From the NCBI GenBank assembly GCA_900314655.1, contig OMWC01000012.1, positions 30,025-94,024 of the forward strand: a DNA stretch of 64,000 bases. The letters are read 5' to 3'. The translations under genes and the position numbers were made by a program. This DNA is from an uncultured Prevotellaceae bacterium (lineage in GTDB: Bacteria; Bacteroidota; Bacteroidia; Bacteroidales; Bacteroidaceae). Each line of letters begins with the position of its first letter. The stretch's first letter is position 1. The notes below the pieces were generated by a model, which saw nothing but the letters and a program-made list of their open reading frames with translations, was not told where the DNA came from and did no database searches. This document shows positions 45,008 to 53,993 of this stretch, piece after piece.

Positions 45008-46801
45008 TTACGATTGAATTTCGTTAGTTTTCCTATCAGATGTATTGGAGTATTGTCTTCCGAAGAAGTAGTAAAACCAATAAGTATCTCCCCATTCTCC
45101 GCGCATTTCTTCAGCTACCTGTCCAAGGGTCTTTCCTGGCTTTACCAGTTTCGCCATAACATCTAATAATTTTATGTAGCGATTGTAAACCGTCTCTTCA
45201 ACGGGAATCATCACACGCTTCTCCTCCGGAGCCTTATCCATGAACAGGATATAAGCCTCCTGCGCATGAACAGGGAAATTCTCACCATCATGCATTTTCA
45301 GGAATTTGCGGAGTGAAGGCCAGAAGCGCTGTGAATTGCAACTTATCATAGAATAGAACAATGCCTGTTCTGAAGCCGCCTTACTGTCGGCTTCGTACCA
45401 AAGGCTGATATTATTGACAATATAACTATCGCTATTCTCAACGCCACTTAGTTCATCAGGGAAGGAACGTTGCAGTTCGTTCACCTTTGCCGTTACCGGT
45501 GCCGGTTGCCAATTGCGGTAGAATGGATGATGATGCAATATCGTGGTATAGCGTTCCTCCACCTTTTCTTCTCCTTTAGCTAGGGCACAGCGGGAAAGTA
45601 CCTTCAAGTAGAAGGGCGAGAAGCCGCAATGAGTGGCAAGTTCGAAACTCAGACGGATGGCTTCATTCATCATGCCGTAGTTATAATATACCAACGGAGA
45701 AGCTATTTCCAAAAGGGTGACGTGGAGAGATTCGGGGTTAGTGATTGGGAAACTGATGTTGCCACTCTTAAACGAGCGAGCGAACTGCCCTCCTTCGTTC
45801 ATCAATGCAATGTTCTTTAGAAATACCATCGTGCAGGTTGGCTTCTTATTCTTTTCCACTATACTCAGGACTTCCTTCCAGTTGTTGTCAGAAGCATGCC
45901 GTACCATGCGCATCTCGTCGATATAGTTCTGGTCGCGGAACATCAACGAACAGGTAAAGATAATACCTGCAACAACACAAACCACTGGCACGACCAAACG
46001 ACCAACCGAGCAATCCCCCAAACGCCTAAACAACGCAAAGAGCAAAGAAGCGCCACCAAGCACCCAAAACGGAATTGTAAGACGTTCTGTGTTGTCGATT
46101 GTTGTTGCGAAGCGAGGCAGTCCTGCCAACATGACATCGCTGATATTTTGATTCGAATAGAGTTGAGTATGCCAGATGCTGGCGGTAAAGACAAGCAAAA
46201 CAATGCCTATAAGTTCGCGCCATGTCAGTTTCTCGGCAACCACCAGACAAAGCATGAAAAGCAAGGCGAACCATCCTAATACTGGATAGATGCAAAAGGC
46301 CAGCACATACCATAGAAGATGCCATTTACGCGGGGTGCTGCGTGCTACCAATAAGAGTAGCAGCATGACAAGATAACCTACCGACTGCGAGAACCAATAA
46401 CCTCTAATCTGGGAGAGATAAACCCAATAACCCAAATCGACAATCGACGTGAGCAAACAGGCAACAGGCAAGAGCATCAGAGCGGAGGCGCTTCCCTGTA
46501 ACCGGAATGCTTTAGAACCCACAAAGAATATAAGCATCCAAATAGCCACAAGCACTCCAGCACCCAAGGCAGGATGATAGAAGAGCTGTGTGAGCCAGGC
46601 TCCCGCATACTGTATCAAGCCAAAGGGCTTTGACATAAGGGAGTGGAAGAACTGTTCTCCGTAGATAAATTCAGAGCGGTCGTGCGCAGTATATAGTACC
46701 TCCTGGTTGATAAATAGTATATATACAGTAAATGCCATGAAAGCCAATAGGCTCACATAGAGAATGATCTTAGATACTTTGTTTAGATAGTTCTTTTCCA
46801 T
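45008..46801 (-). CDS. DUF6057-like polytopic membrane protein, module copy C
   Basis: The function is unknown. About ten hydrophobic segments lie in residues 10-290. A helical soluble C-terminal part (about 300-597) has LKVLSRCALAKGEEKVEERY with FYRNW, and it ends WGDTYWFYYFFGRQ, matching copies A and B. The N-terminal region EFIYGEQFF/TQLFYHPALGAGVL also matches. The start at 46801 (MEKNYLNKVSK) is chosen because a promoter lies 31-61 bp upstream of it. The longer frame from 46861 would begin upstream of that promoter's start site. Length is 597 aa. It is downstream of PUL3 and separated from it by a terminator. Confidence 0.8.
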   Translation of the reverse strand: MEKNYLNKVSKIILYVSLLAFMAFTVYILFINQEVLYTAHDRSEFIYGEQFFHSLMSKPFGLIQYAGAWLTQLFYHPALGAGVLVAIWMLIFFVGSKAFRLQGSASALMLLPVACLLTSIVDLGYWVYLSQIRGYWFSQSVGYLVMLLLLLVARSTPRKWHLLWYVLAFCIYPVLGWFALLFMLCLVVAEKLTWRELIGIVLLVFTASIWHTQLYSNQNISDVMLAGLPRFATTIDNTERLTIPFWVLGGASLLFALFRRLGDCSVGRLVVPVVCVVAGIIFTCSLMFRDQNYIDEMRMVRHASDNNWKEVLSIVEKNKKPTCTMVFLKNIALMNEGGQFARSFKSGNISFPITNPESLHVTLLEIASPLVYYNYGMMNEAIRLSFELATHCGFSPFYLKVLSRCALAKGEEKVEERYTTILHHHPFYRNWQPAPVTAKVNELQRSFPDELSGVENSDSYIVNNISLWYEADSKAASEQALFYSMISCNSQRFWPSLRKFLKMHDGENFPVHAQEAYILFMDKAPEEKRVMIPVEETVYNRYIKLLDVMAKLVKPGKTLGQVAEEMRGEWGDTYWFYYFFGRQYSNTSDRKTNEIQS

Positions 46802-46831
46802 AGGTAGAGGAAATTGTACTCTATATCGATG

Positions 46832-46862
46832 CAAATTTACGAAAAGTAGAGGGCAATACAAA
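46832..46862 (-). promoter_or_regulatory. Promoter of module C
   Basis: On the minus strand, TTTG (46859-46862), a 19-bp spacer and TAAATTTG (46832-46839) match the consensus. The ATG at 46801 is 30 bp downstream. Confidence 0.75.
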
Positions 46863-46997
46863 GAATTTATTTCTTTTTTTTGTCAAGATGAAAAAAAAAT
46901 CGACATCAGTTGATTGCATAATTACATAAAGTAGTGCAATTATATACTTTTATACGCCATCCCATCCGATTTGGATAATGACAAAGTTCCACAAAAA

Positions 46998-47025
46998 AGG
47001 CTGGCTCAATTAATTGAGCCAGCCT
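46998..47025 (-). terminator. Intrinsic terminator after PUL3
   Basis: This perfect 28-bp palindrome (arms AGGCTGGCTCAATT) is followed on the minus strand by a T-run. It lies 28 bp past the PUL3 lipoprotein stop. Confidence 0.9.
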
Positions 47026-47052
47026 AATGTTAATTATACTGATAAGGAATGA

Positions 47053-47802
47053 TTACTCCTCATAGTAAACAGACTTAACTGTAATAGAACCACGTGTCAT
47101 CAGGATGTCCAAGTCTTTACCGCTACCACCTTGAGCACAATCATTTGCAATAGCATCGGTGATAGGAAGTTCCCACAGACCCACTTTAAGTGGCACGTTG
47201 TCAGCATAAGTAGCACCCCACCAACCATTCATTACGCGGCAAGTACAACCGAAGTCATCACCCCAGATGAATTTGCCTTCTTCTGCTGCAATGATATCAA
47301 AGACAAGGGTCTTCTTACCAAAGTAAATATCATCAGAGAGATATGGGAAGAATTTACCCTCACCATCGCTGAAACGTCCAGCTGCTGCGTCACCAGGACC
47401 GAGGACAGCTGGTTTATCATTATCAGCACTACCGAAGAGATAAATCTTCTCAAGTGGGTTGGTGATTTCCTGACAATCAATAGGGAATTCTGCAGTGACT
47501 ACAGTACCATCAGCACAAAGAGCAGTAAGGTTGACAGAATAACTACCAAGCTTCATCTTCTTCCATGCATAGTTTCCGACGAATTCCTTTCCACCAATAT
47601 CCCACTTGGCATTGACGGGTGCAGAAGTAGAACAAGTAATAACATTACCATTCTTGCCACTGGCTGCCTTGTCAACAGTGACAGTACTCATAGCCTTAAG
47701 TTCATCTGCAGTAATATGCCCTCCATTGCCGATATCCTCCGAAACAGGATCGCAGGCTGCAAACACACATGCTGCGGCAAAAAGCAAAAATATCTTTTTC
47801 AT
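47053..47802 (-). CDS. SusE-position lipoprotein of PUL3
   Basis: This is a predicted surface lipoprotein (lipobox VFAAC, Cys16, then DPVSED). Its N-terminal part resembles that of the PUL2 lipoprotein (ITADELKAMSTV, GKNGNVITCSTSAPVNAKWD). The C-terminal part (about 125-249) is a beta-rich domain with FIWGDDFGCTCRVMNGWWGATY and GSITVKSVYYEE, possibly ligand binding. I do not recognise a named family. The ATG at 47802 is chosen because it gives a clean signal peptide. The in-frame start at 47892 would overlap susD. Length is 249 aa. Confidence 0.72.
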   Translation of the reverse strand: MKKIFLLFAAACVFAACDPVSEDIGNGGHITADELKAMSTVTVDKAASGKNGNVITCSTSAPVNAKWDIGGKEFVGNYAWKKMKLGSYSVNLTALCADGTVVTAEFPIDCQEITNPLEKIYLFGSADNDKPAVLGPGDAAAGRFSDGEGKFFPYLSDDIYFGKKTLVFDIIAAEEGKFIWGDDFGCTCRVMNGWWGATYADNVPLKVGLWELPITDAIANDCAQGGSGKDLDILMTRGSITVKSVYYEE

Positions 47803-47821
47803 ATTCTTTCCTTTCAATAAA

Positions 47822-49729
47822 TTAATAAAGTGTCTTATATTGTGTCTCAGGATTAGCAGCATCCCAACCAGGATTCTGCTTGAGTTTACCATTCTTCACA
47901 GTAATCTCAGTCTGAGGTTTAGCCAAGAAGCCATTGGTGTCGATATAACGCTTAGACCAAGAACAAGTCATGTGTTTCATTGAACGCTTGTTGGCCTTAT
48001 CGCCAAGGCAGACAATCTGCTTACCGGCCTGAGCCTGAAGAGCCTTAGGAGCGTATGAACCCTCGGAAGGTTTATTACCGGTCCAACGACGCATATCGTT
48101 GAAACGAAGACCTTCGAAACAGAATTCCCAACGACGCTCATCCTGAACGGCCTTCAATGAATATGCCGTCTGAGGAACACCTGCACGCTTCTGAACTTGA
48201 TTCATGTACTGAGCATCACCGGTAAGCTCGGTAAGCATCAGCAGCACGTCAGGATAACGCATCAGGTAGAAATCCTCGAAGTGGTCACCCTGCATCTTGT
48301 TTTCAAGTGAGCTTCCGGTATAACCCTCTGTCAGGGCCCACCATGTATCGTTGTTCGCAGCACCAGCGTCGAGATTCACCTCGGCATACTTCTTTACAGA
48401 ATAACCTGACTCTTCGCAGTCGTCCTTCTCGTAAGTATAGTTTTCGAGTTCATGGTCGAGGTCAATCAGAGAAGCGCGCTTACGGAGGTCGGTATATTCT
48501 TTACCTGCTCCACCACTTCTCTCTGCAGCTGACCAGTCGTCCCAGATATTACATGAAGGAGTTCCCTGACCCCAGCCCTGGTTGAACGGGTAAGTGAAGT
48601 TACGGTCACCATTCTGTGCAGTGGAACCGTTACGAAGTCCCCAGAACACTGAGATGTAGTTAGAATACATACGCTGGGCGTTGTATGATCCACTGATATT
48701 CCATGAAGAAGCATTCATAAACTGAACCTGGAAAAGTTCCTCGGTGTTACCGTTACCCATACCAGGCATATCGAAACAGTTCTCACGCTTCATGTCGGCG
48801 ATGAATTCGTATGCATGGCCCTCGCCATCGTGAGCTTCATCCCAGAGGAGACTGTTAGAGTACTGCCAAAGTGAACGGAAGTCCTCACAAAGTTTATAAC
48901 GACCACTGCTAACAATGTCTTTCAGACCAGCAACAACATCAGCCTGAGAAAGAGAACCACCTGAGCAACCCTCTTGTTCCACGAGATCAATGGCAGGACC
49001 AGAGCCTCCAGCCAATTCACCAGCATTCTTATAGAAACCAGCCCAGAACATATAGGCACGTGCAATGAAAGCCTCGGCAACATACTTATTGGCGTGACCA
49101 TCACCAAAACCTCTTTCTGTACCCATGAGATTCTTTCCTGAAACCATGTCTGACAGGATCTGCGGGTAGATAGCTGTTTCAGCGTCAGCCTGCTCTTCCA
49201 TCTCAGGAGTAACTACTGAAGAAGTGATCAAAGGCACGTCACCAAACAACTGGCTGAGCCAGAGGTAATAAAGACCACGCATGAAATAAGCCTCGCCAAG
49301 GAGCTGATTACGCAGAGACTTCTGATCCTCTCTCCAGGGCACATTGTCGATTGTCTCAATAGTAGAAGTGGCACGAGCAATGCCGCCATAGAGAAGTTTG
49401 TAAGGCTCTGCAAACTGATTGACACTCATCTCTACAAGATGGTGGAGAGACTTCACCTTGTTGTCCTGCAGACCGCCACTACCATAGCAGTTGTCTGACA
49501 TAATCTCCCACCAGTACCAAATATTCTGGTTATCGCTGTCACCGCCACCCATGGTATTCATGATAGCATAGGTTGCTGAAAGTTCTGATTCCACATCTGC
49601 AACCTTACCTGGGAAGACAGCGTCGGTAACCTCGGTCTTACGAGGGTCCGTGTCCAGCATGTCGTTACAAGATGTGAACAAGGTTGCTGCTGACAAAACA
49701 GCAAACGCTGATAAAATATATTTCTTCAT
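47822..49729 (-). CDS. SusD/RagB-like lipoprotein (PUL3)
   Basis: This is the surface partner of the PUL3 SusC. The lipobox is FTSC (Cys21, followed by NDMLDTDP, a common SusD start). GEAYFMRGLYYLWLSQLFGDVPLIT (about 140-165) and DERRWEFCFEGLRFNDMRRW (about 530-549) are SusD signatures. Length is 635 aa, on the long side. It lies 14 bp from susC and 19 bp from the lipoprotein gene. Confidence 0.93.
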   Translation of the reverse strand: MKKYILSAFAVLSAATLFTSCNDMLDTDPRKTEVTDAVFPGKVADVESELSATYAIMNTMGGGDSDNQNIWYWWEIMSDNCYGSGGLQDNKVKSLHHLVEMSVNQFAEPYKLLYGGIARATSTIETIDNVPWREDQKSLRNQLLGEAYFMRGLYYLWLSQLFGDVPLITSSVVTPEMEEQADAETAIYPQILSDMVSGKNLMGTERGFGDGHANKYVAEAFIARAYMFWAGFYKNAGELAGGSGPAIDLVEQEGCSGGSLSQADVVAGLKDIVSSGRYKLCEDFRSLWQYSNSLLWDEAHDGEGHAYEFIADMKRENCFDMPGMGNGNTEELFQVQFMNASSWNISGSYNAQRMYSNYISVFWGLRNGSTAQNGDRNFTYPFNQGWGQGTPSCNIWDDWSAAERSGGAGKEYTDLRKRASLIDLDHELENYTYEKDDCEESGYSVKKYAEVNLDAGAANNDTWWALTEGYTGSSLENKMQGDHFEDFYLMRYPDVLLMLTELTGDAQYMNQVQKRAGVPQTAYSLKAVQDERRWEFCFEGLRFNDMRRWTGNKPSEGSYAPKALQAQAGKQIVCLGDKANKRSMKHMTCSWSKRYIDTNGFLAKPQTEITVKNGKLKQNPGWDAANPETQYKTLY

Positions 49730-49743
49730 AACTTTTTGTCGAA

Positions 49744-52700
49744 TTAGAATTTAATACTTGCACCAATCAAGAAAGTACGCGATGGGGGATAAAGACCGAG
49801 GTCGATACCTGATGCCCAAGTTACGTCACCACCTGAGTTACCAACTTCAGGATCAAGTCCAGTATAGCCAGTGAAGGTATAGAGGTTCTGAGCCTGTACA
49901 TAGAGACGGAGCTGCTGGAACGGACATGACTTCCAGATGTTCTTGAAGTCGTAACCGAGCGTAACGGTCTTAATCTTAAAGTAGTCTGCATCCTCCATAT
50001 AACGGATAGAGTTCCAGATAGTGTTCGTATGACCAGTTGCAGAAATACGTGGCTGGGTATTGGATGAACCTTCACCAACCCAACGGTTCAGGATAGTCGT
50101 ATCGTAGTTCTGGTAAGGAGTATCACCGTAAGAACGGTAAGAACGCATAACCTGCATTCCGAATGCACCTGCACCATTGATAGCGAAGTCAAGACCCTTC
50201 CATGAGAAACCGAGATTGACACCAAGCGTAATATCCGGGTTAGGATTACCAATCTCATGGCGGTCACAGATGCTATTACCATCAGCGTCAATAGCCTCAG
50301 CATAAGTAATCTTACCGTCACCATTCCAGTCGTCCCAGATGCAGTCACCGGGTTGTGCATCATCAAGAACAGCCTTGCCTGCTGCGCGGGCAGCATCAAT
50401 CTCAGCCTGGTTCTGCCAGATACCACTGTAAGACATGCCGTAGAAGTAACCGATAGGATGGCCTTCTTCCATACGAGAGATATACTCTGTCGCCTGTGAA
50501 AGAATACCGCCATTACCATTCACATAGTGGTTCAAGTTGTTTACGCGGATCACCTCGTTCTTATTGGTAGCAAAGTTCACGCCAACATTGTAACGGAAAT
50601 CCTTGCCAATCTGGTCGTCCCATGTAACAGCAAGTTCAATACCTGTATTACGGATGTCACCACCATTGAAGTAAGGAGGCTCTTTACCTTGGTCATACTG
50701 AGCATCCTTAAGAATAAGCAGGTCTTTTGTGGTCTTCCTATACCAGTCAAAGTTTACACCCAGACGGCTGTTGAGGAAACGGGCATCGAAACCGAAGTCT
50801 AACTGCTCAGAGGTTTCCCAAGTAAGGTCGGGGTTGGGCACATTCTTAGGATATGCGCCAGGATTAGGAGTACCAGCCACAGAGGTAGCCAAGTCGGAAC
50901 CGAACTTGTAACCGCCTACACTTGACATTACGATAGGAGTGATATACTGGTATTTTGACACATTACAGTTACCATTCTGTCCCCAAGATGCACGAAGTTT
51001 GAAGAAGTCCATCCAGCTCTTAGTGCTCTGCATGAAAGGCTCGTTGGTAACTACCCAACCGGCAGATACAGAGGGGAATACACCCCAACGCTTGCCGTCG
51101 GCGAAATGGCTTGAACCATCATAACGCACAGTAGCGGTAGCCATATAGGTTTCATTCCAGTCCCAACTTACACGACCGAACCAAGAAGCGAGATAGTCTT
51201 CATCGTTTGGATTACCAGTAAGAGAAGCGTCAGTGGCTTTTTCAAGAATGATGTTCGAAAGCCATGCAGAATCCCAATCTCTTAACGAAGCGAGTTGTGA
51301 GCCATAAGCAATCTTGTTGCTTCCACCGAGGTTTGTGCTCCATGCAGTACTCTCATAACTCTGACCCACCATAGCACTGATCTTATGACCAGCAAGAATA
51401 GGAAGATCATAGGTAAGCGTATTAGTAACAGACCAATTGGTGCTCAGCCATGTGCTCTGGTTAACACTGTAGTTATTAACGATAGCTGCACCTTCGGCTG
51501 GAGCACGTGGTGTTCCAAAGTTACGATAGGCACCCGATCCCCAGTTGTAGTTGAACTGAGAACGGAATCTCAGACCCTTGATGGGTTGGATAACTGCAAA
51601 TGCTGTAGCGCTGGTATTGATGTTACGGCTCTCTGCCATAGAGTTGAATCCACCTTTAGTGAGGTTTTCCCATGGGTTGTTGAACATAGCGGGAAGCCAG
51701 CCCTTACCATGAGTGAGTTCACCGTCAACATTCTGCCAGTTATAAATCTCACCTTTATCATCATACTGTGGCAGAAGCGGAGAAGTCTGCATCAGGCTGT
51801 GGATGTAACTCCAGTACATACCGCCTTCAGCCAGATCGTGACTCTTGTTATAGCCGATAGAGATGTTCTCACCGATAGTGATGGCATCGAAGTCCTTGGC
51901 TTTCAGGAGTACGTGGTCGCTGTTGATGCGGATGGTGTGGCGCTTGTAGAAAGAAGCCATGTCAGCACCCATGATACCTTCGTTACCTGTATAGGTGTAA
52001 GACATAGCGAACTTACTGCGGTCAGAACCACCAGTCAGAGTCACAGAGTGATTCTGCTGTACGGCATTCTTGTTGGTAAACAGATCCCACCAGTCTGTGC
52101 CTTCCCAGCCGTTAGCAACCTTGGCGAGAACGTCAGCAGGAACACTAGCAGCCCAATCCATCTTGGTACCAGATGAATTAAAGGTATATTCGTCCATGAT
52201 GGTCATATACTGCTGTGCATTGAGCAGCTGTGGGCGTTTGTAAACGTTAGACCAACCCATAGCGCCATTGTAAGAGATTTCTATCTTACCAGCCTTACCC
52301 TGTCGTGTAGTAACGAGAATAACGCCGTTGGCGGCACGGGCACCATAGATGGCTGCGGAAGCTGCATCCTTCAGCACGTCAATACTCTCGATATCAGCGG
52401 GGTTGATGTCATCAAGACTTCCACCTGCCACACCGTCAATAACATACAATGGAGCAGTGCTGCCATTAGTACCTTTACCACGGATGACTACATTGTAGCC
52501 CTTACCAGGCTGAGCTGAACTCTGGGTGATCTGCACACCGGGGCTGCTCGACTGCATGGCTTCAAGGGCGTTGGTGGTGTTCAGCTTGGCAATGTCCTCA
52601 CCCTTCACCTGAACCGTAGCACCGGTAATCAGTTTCTTCTTCTGAGTACCGTAACCGATAACCACAACTTCGTCGAGGTTGGTGTTGTCCTCTTCCAAAG

Positions 52701-53028
52701 TGACGTCGAGGCGGCTTTCATTGCCCACTCTGATTTCCTGAGTCTTAAAGCCTACGTAGGTGATCACCAGCGTGGCATTCGGCCCTACACTGAGAGAATA
52801 GTTACCATCGAGATCGGTAACCGTACCATTACTTGTGCCCTTTTCCATAACGCTGGCGCCAATAACGGGACCCGTAGCGTCAACAACTGTTCCGGACACT
52901 TTCTTCGTCTGCTGCACCGATTGAACGGATTTCACAGCAGAGTCAGCCATTGCCTGAGGTGACCATAGCAATCCTGCGATTGCACAGACACCAGCAAGAA
53001 ACGCTGTCTTTCCAAAGTTTTGATTCAT
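49744..53028 (-). CDS. SusC-like TonB-dependent receptor (PUL3)
   Basis: This is an outer-membrane TonB-dependent transporter. The signal peptide ends near MADSAV (about 29). The carboxypeptidase-like domain (VSGTVVDATGPVIGAS) precedes the plug (LYVIDGVAGG, AASAAIYGARAANGVILVTTRQGK) and barrel. It ends GASIKF. Length is 1094 aa. It is paralogous to the PUL2 SusC, nearly identical over the first nine residues and the KGTSNGTVTD region. No degradative enzyme is encoded nearby. Confidence 0.95.
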   Translation of the reverse strand: MNQNFGKTAFLAGVCAIAGLLWSPQAMADSAVKSVQSVQQTKKVSGTVVDATGPVIGASVMEKGTSNGTVTDLDGNYSLSVGPNATLVITYVGFKTQEIRVGNESRLDVTLEEDNTNLDEVVVIGYGTQKKKLITGATVQVKGEDIAKLNTTNALEAMQSSSPGVQITQSSAQPGKGYNVVIRGKGTNGSTAPLYVIDGVAGGSLDDINPADIESIDVLKDAASAAIYGARAANGVILVTTRQGKAGKIEISYNGAMGWSNVYKRPQLLNAQQYMTIMDEYTFNSSGTKMDWAASVPADVLAKVANGWEGTDWWDLFTNKNAVQQNHSVTLTGGSDRSKFAMSYTYTGNEGIMGADMASFYKRHTIRINSDHVLLKAKDFDAITIGENISIGYNKSHDLAEGGMYWSYIHSLMQTSPLLPQYDDKGEIYNWQNVDGELTHGKGWLPAMFNNPWENLTKGGFNSMAESRNINTSATAFAVIQPIKGLRFRSQFNYNWGSGAYRNFGTPRAPAEGAAIVNNYSVNQSTWLSTNWSVTNTLTYDLPILAGHKISAMVGQSYESTAWSTNLGGSNKIAYGSQLASLRDWDSAWLSNIILEKATDASLTGNPNDEDYLASWFGRVSWDWNETYMATATVRYDGSSHFADGKRWGVFPSVSAGWVVTNEPFMQSTKSWMDFFKLRASWGQNGNCNVSKYQYITPIVMSSVGGYKFGSDLATSVAGTPNPGAYPKNVPNPDLTWETSEQLDFGFDARFLNSRLGVNFDWYRKTTKDLLILKDAQYDQGKEPPYFNGGDIRNTGIELAVTWDDQIGKDFRYNVGVNFATNKNEVIRVNNLNHYVNGNGGILSQATEYISRMEEGHPIGYFYGMSYSGIWQNQAEIDAARAAGKAVLDDAQPGDCIWDDWNGDGKITYAEAIDADGNSICDRHEIGNPNPDITLGVNLGFSWKGLDFAINGAGAFGMQVMRSYRSYGDTPYQNYDTTILNRWVGEGSSNTQPRISATGHTNTIWNSIRYMEDADYFKIKTVTLGYDFKNIWKSCPFQQLRLYVQAQNLYTFTGYTGLDPEVGNSGGDVTWASGIDLGLYPPSRTFLIGASIKF

Positions 53029-53290
53029 ACTTAAGTATTTTCTTTAGGTTAAAAAAATGAATAATCAATAGATGGCCGCATTACTTCACGGCATAACAAT
53101 TTGCCATCTAAGCGAAAAGCGCGACGGCATGGTTACAAATTACGCTGAACTTTCTTTCACCATATTCTTTGGCATTAAGTTAGACAATAATGACACCACA
53201 AAAGGCTTCCCTATAAGTTTTAAGTTTCTCATGAATGGAAGTTCCAATAGTTGATATAATACAATTTTCAGATGTCTTTTAGGTTTTCAA
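53029..53290 (-). promoter_or_regulatory. Conserved long 5' leader of PUL3 susC
   Basis: This leader of about 260 bp has four blocks in common with PUL2: 53029-53051, CGGCATGGTT (53125), GCTGAACTTTCTTT (53144) and ATTAAGTTA (53174). The flanking sequence is diverged, so the blocks appear to be under selection. Confidence 0.65.
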
Positions 53291-53295
53291 TGCCG

Positions 53296-53303
53296 CAAAA
53301 TTA
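53296..53303 (-). promoter_or_regulatory. -7 box (TAATTTTG) for PUL3
   Basis: TAATTTTG on the minus strand matches TAnnTTTG, about 268 bp before the susC start. The stretch 53304-53637 to its right has no gene that I can support. Confidence 0.5.
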
Positions 53304-53637
53304 AAAAAATCTTTAATAAGTATATATAAGGATTTGATTCCGAAACTTTAGAATTCGTCTCATACCCCTTGAGTCCCTCGTGGATGTTACATAGAACAAA
53401 GTAACAAAGACGTGAGCAAAACAAATTTCAATCAAGCCGCAGTAATTGCCCGAATGCCGTGAGACCGCAAACAACGGTCCGAATCGGTATTTTAGCATAA
53501 ATTTAGGTCGTGGTGATGATACGGCTTGCCCAGTTTGAGACAAGAATCCACTGGCAGGAACAGTTTTCTCTTCGCAATAATATTTCACGCTTCGCAAAAT
53601 AAAAGCCGATTTTGCGTTCACTTAATCGAAAATTTCG

Positions 53638-53645
53638 TATCTTTG
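53638..53645 (+). promoter_or_regulatory. -7 box (TATCTTTG) for the MIP18-family gene
   Basis: TATCTTTG lies 20 bp before the ATG at 53666. TTTG at 53611-53614 is a possible -33 element, but the spacer is 23 bp, longer than usual. Confidence 0.55.
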
Positions 53646-53665
53646 CCCACCAAATAAGGAAACAA

Positions 53666-53986
53666 ATGACACAAGAAGAGAAAACAAGGATTGAAGAACG
53701 TATCGTGGATATACTCAAAACAGTGTATGATCCAGAGATACCTGTCAACATCTACGACCTCGGCATGATCTACAAAATAGACATGCAAGAAGACGGCACG
53801 CTGGACATGGACATGACCTTCACGGCTCCCAACTGTCCTGCCGCCGACTTTATATTAGAAGATGTACGCACGAAAGTGGAAAGTGTGGAAGGTGTAAAGA
53901 CCGCCAACGTGAACCTCGTCTTCGAGCCCGCATGGGACCAAAGCATGATGAGCGAAGAAGCACGTGTTGAGTTAGGATTCGAATGA
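53666..53986 (+). CDS. MIP18/DUF59 family Fe-S cluster assembly protein
   Basis: This is a small protein of the SufT/PaaD-type MIP18 family, which helps iron-sulfur cluster maturation. The core is VYDPEIPVNIYDLGMIYKI (about 19-37), followed by MTFTAPNCPAADFI with the conserved Cys, and VNLVFEPAWDQSMMSEEAR. The start at 53666 is chosen because the -7 box is 20 bp upstream. The in-frame ATG at 53612 is upstream of that promoter. Length is 106 aa. It lies 7 bp before lpxH. Confidence 0.9.
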   Translation: MTQEEKTRIEERIVDILKTVYDPEIPVNIYDLGMIYKIDMQEDGTLDMDMTFTAPNCPAADFILEDVRTKVESVEGVKTANVNLVFEPAWDQSMMSEEARVELGFE

Positions 53987-53993
53987 ATGTATT

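Noticed and set aside
46801..46861. Longer N-terminus of the module C membrane protein
   Set aside because: It extends upstream of a good promoter match, so it would not be transcribed from it.
53313..53621. 102-residue minus-strand frame in the PUL3 upstream region
   Set aside because: It has no ribosome site, no family resemblance and Arg/Phe-rich composition typical of non-coding AT-rich DNA.
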